Assembly: GCF_034190915.1 (NCBI RefSeq)
Contig: NW_026947492.1
Coordinates: 17,862,001 to 17,926,000 of the forward strand
Direction: 5' to 3'
DNA from: Cavia porcellus
Lineage: Eukaryota; Chordata; Mammalia; Rodentia; Caviidae
Length of the DNA: 64,000 nt
Shown here in pieces: positions 61,280 to 64,000 of this stretch. Position 1 is the first letter of the stretch. Each line of letters starts with the position of its first letter. A model generated the notes under the pieces. The model was given only the letters and a program-made list of their open reading frames with translations, had not been told where the DNA came from and did not search any database. The position numbers and the translations under genes are program-made.

Positions 61280-61305
61280 CATTCTGGATGGACGCATCCA
61301 GAATG
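61280..61305. repeat. Perfect 11-bp inverted repeat, 4-base loop
   Basis: Arms cattctggatg (61280-61290) and catccagaatg (61295-61305) flank GACG. It would form a compact hairpin. No surrounding gene or element explains it. Confidence 0.9.
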
Positions 61306-62539
61306 GGCCTTATAATATCTTCAAAATTCTAGGTACATATTTATAATCTTAATTCTCTATGCTTCATTATCTGAAATAACTTCTTGTCATTATCATTCTT
61401 TCCCATGTTCTATAAAATGCTCAATAACAAACAGAAACATTTCATTTTTATGCACTTCTCACCACTCCAAGTTCTAATCAGGTGCATCTTTCATTCATCA
61501 CAAATATAATATTTGTGTTTCCATTGGTACTTTTTACTAATGATGAATATTAGGGGATCCCACTCTCACAAAACTTTAAATATTTGAGAACAAGAATTGC
61601 ACCTTATCTTGTAACATATTTCTAGTTCTATGGTTTAATCAGGGGGTTTATGAGTTATTATGTTACGTGTTTCATCCTTTAAAACTTAAATGGCAGAGAA
61701 GGAGGCAGGCTCCAGATGAGAAGGTATACATGCAAACATGGGTTTGCTCCTTCAGACAAAGGAAACAAAGCAACTTGTGTGTAACTGATGCAAAATGTAA
61801 CTGCCTGTGGGAAAACCCTGGAGACTGACAGAGCAGAAAACACAATGGTGAATATTAGAGACCAGGAAAGAAACAGAATATTTCAGCGTGTGTTGCTGAG
61901 CATGTTCGTTGGATCAAGAAGATTCTGCAGTAAGGTATAAGAGAATGAGTCACAGTATAGTGTTGAAGGCTGTAGGCTGTGCACTTCAGACCAACAATTT
62001 TAATGTGCAGGGACCTGGAGTCTGCACAGGAACTCACTCTAGAGACATCATTCCTTGCTTCTTTCAGCACATTCTGAGGACCACAGTCAGGAAGCATCTG
62101 GAGAAGTATTCTGTTCAAGAGTCTGAATTGTTCTCAGTGTCAGAAAGCCTAGAATAATCATATATTAGGGTTCTGGAGCGACTCTACAGTGTTGACTCCC
62201 AGCTACAAGGCTTGAGGGAGTATCTGACACCAACCTTCTCTTGTAAGCTGCTGGAGCTATGATGAGAAAGGTAGAAGATGTGTTTAGTTCAGTGATCCTT
62301 AACTTCACGGCATGAAGACTCAGAGAAACCTGTCTCTGACCACCTCAGCTAGGAGAAAACTTGACTCCTTTTTCTCAACTCTATATATTATTATTTTATT
62401 GTATTTTTTATCTTCTCACTATTTTGATTTTTCATTCCTTTCTCTAATATTACCTTTTCATATTTTATTTTCACACTTTATCATTTTTTCTTTAAAATTA
62501 GCCATTAGCAATTGTAGAAACTATTTCATTCTTAATTAT

Positions 62540-62630
62540 TTTTCTCCTGGTGCCAGAGATTGAATCCGGAACTTCATACACATTTTGTGGATGCTGTATC
62601 TCTGAGATACCCTCCAAGCTCAGAGAGGAA
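62540..62630 (-). mobile_element. Degraded ID-like SINE
   Basis: The plus strand shows ggtgccagagattgaatcc and then gagataccctccaagctc, the two promoter-box halves of a reversed ID element. A T-rich stretch to the left (about 62370-62530) may be its tail. Confidence 0.6.
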
Positions 62631-62997
62631 GATGTAAGCCCAATTCTAGTCGCAATTCCAATACATTAAAACCCTGGGAGACACTTGTACTTAAGTAAAA
62701 GAAGGAACACAAGTTCCTGGATTTTCAGCCATCTTCAAATAGGTTCAGGGAAGCTGAAAGATGGTTCATGAGTAGATATTTCCACAAAAGAAACTGGGAA
62801 GAAAAGCCTAACAACAACAGCACGTCTTTTCAGGTCCACTTCCTTGGTTGAAGTTTCATCTGTAATGACTGCACAGAGCTGATTTATATGAAGGTGAATC
62901 ACACAGAAGCTATCCTATGACTTCAGCCCTCACCTCTCCACTTTGAGCACTAACCAGAGAAGGTGAGATGTTTGCCCTGAGCATGACTAGAGCAGGC

Positions 62998-63024
62998 ATG
63001 CATAGATCTTTCAGATCTATGCAT
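62998..63024. repeat. Perfect 12-bp inverted repeat, 3-base loop
   Basis: Arms atgcatagatct and agatctatgcat flank TTC. No named element covers it. Confidence 0.9.
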
Positions 63025-63399
63025 TCATAGCAGTAGAGAGCCTTAAGTTGTGCTAGGAGGGAGATTTTATTTCCATAATAGAAATAACCACCAGTAATGA
63101 CTTCCACATACACTGCTACCTGAACCACACTGGCCAGATGTACTTCTTTACTTTTCCAACGGTTTCAGGACAATAGGTCTCTCAACCCCCACATTGTATG
63201 CTCTATGCCCATCCCATGAATCACAACCAATGAAGTTATGAAGAGATTACATCAGACTCCAGTTGGAAATAAACTCATTATACAAACAAACCAATACCCC
63301 AAATCACACTGACCAAAATCATACATATGGTAAACACAATCACATGAAAGTAAAGCAGCCAGATATTAGATATGAAACTCTCAACATATCAACTGCAGA

Positions 63400-64000
63400 T
63401 AAATGTAAAACTAATAATATGTGATCGCCTCAAGCTAACTCTATATTAACAGATTCCAAAACTATCAAAATGAAGTACCAAAAAAAAGAATTTAAAAGAT
63501 TATAAAAATGTAATGAGGTGTAAGAGAATACAAGTAAGTATTGAGCGAATTAAAGAAAAAATGCAGAATATGAATGAGAATTTTAATGCAGATTCTTAAA
63601 AGAAGGCAAATATTGACCTTAAAAATATAAAATTCAGTAAGTTAGATGAAAACTTCAATTGGAAATGCTGATAATATACTACATCAAGCAAAATAAAGAA
63701 TAACGAACTTGGAGACAATTCTCACAAAATATTCTACTCAGATATCAATAATACACTCAGATATCAATATCAAAACAATAAAAAAGACTCAAGTGAATCT
63801 TTCAGATCTCCGGGACATCATCAAAAGACCAATGAGCCATATAATTAACATGTTGGAGGGAAAAAAGCTACATGCTAAATGTGTGGAAAATATACTCAGT
63901 GAAATAATAGCAGAATCTCCTAAACATTTGGAGATATATAATAATTTATATACAAGATACATATAGAATTAAAAATTGACCTGACTAGAAAAGAGCCTGC
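63400..64000 (+). mobile_element. Old LINE-1, ORF1 region, running off the window
   Basis: The stretch around 63800-63920 (ctccgggacatcatcaaaag, then gaaataatagcagaatctcc) follows LINE-1 ORF1 on the plus strand. A frame of 85 codons survives at 63709-63966 and reads LRDIIKRPMSHIINMLEG, which looks like the ORF1 region before the C-terminal domain. The element continues past the window edge and the left limit is uncertain. Confidence 0.55.

Larger units (their letters stand above)
57857..64000. other. Gene-free right flank
   Basis: Contains ID-like SINEs with long purine tails, a CA repeat, two short palindromes and a LINE-1 piece, listed separately. Elsewhere (57857-59050, 59740-60730, 60780-62300) I see nothing recognisable. 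Confidence 0.55.

Overview
The window is vertebrate nuclear DNA, almost certainly from a rodent. It is AT-rich and sparse in genes. It carries single-exon class II olfactory receptor (OR) genes, 7SL-derived B1-like SINEs, tRNA-derived ID-like SINEs with A and B boxes, and several ages of LINE-1. The ID plus B1 combination indicates a rodent; I saw no clear B2 or B4 elements, so a non-murine rodent is my guess. The OR proteins look like family 8 (OR8A/B/D-like), which forms one OR cluster in mammals.

Layout. 1-3728: gene-free, with an old LINE-1 piece and two small tandem duplications. 3729-4661 (-): intact OR8B-like gene. 4680-6160: nothing recognised. 6160-27200: copy A of a direct segmental duplication, ending with an intact OR (25245-26177, +). 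27200-33850: unduplicated spacer with SINEs and LINE-1 pieces. 33850-50255: copy B, whose OR (48330-49241) is a pseudogene. 51247-51259: a strong CTCF-like motif. 56918-57856: another OR pseudogene, full length but with two stop codons. 57857-64000: gene-free, with purine-tract SINE tails, a CA repeat, short palindromes and an old LINE-1 ORF1 piece at the right edge.

The most notable object is an endogenous betaretrovirus (class II ERV) at 16187-22725. Its two 571-bp LTRs differ at one base, it is flanked by the 6-bp target duplication CAAAAC, and it lies inside an older LINE-1. Gag stops just before nucleocapsid. An internal deletion joins the first zinc knuckle to the reverse transcriptase thumb, removing protease and the RT active site. 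The remaining RNase H and integrase carry one more stop and an RNase H active-site change. The env frame is unbroken at about 639 codons. It is therefore a very young, replication-defective provirus that still has an env reading frame and LTR signals.

The duplication orders these events. Copy B has the empty site for the ERV, and copy A has the empty site for a 1.85-kb 5'-truncated LINE-1 with an 18-bp target duplication. Both insertions therefore came after the duplication, while the shared LINE-1, SINEs and a three-unit 91-bp tandem repeat upstream of the ORs came before it. Removing each private insertion leaves both copies at about 14.5 kb. After duplication, copy A kept a working OR and copy B decayed. 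Nothing here is prokaryotic, and I see no CRISPR array, operon or tRNA/rRNA gene.
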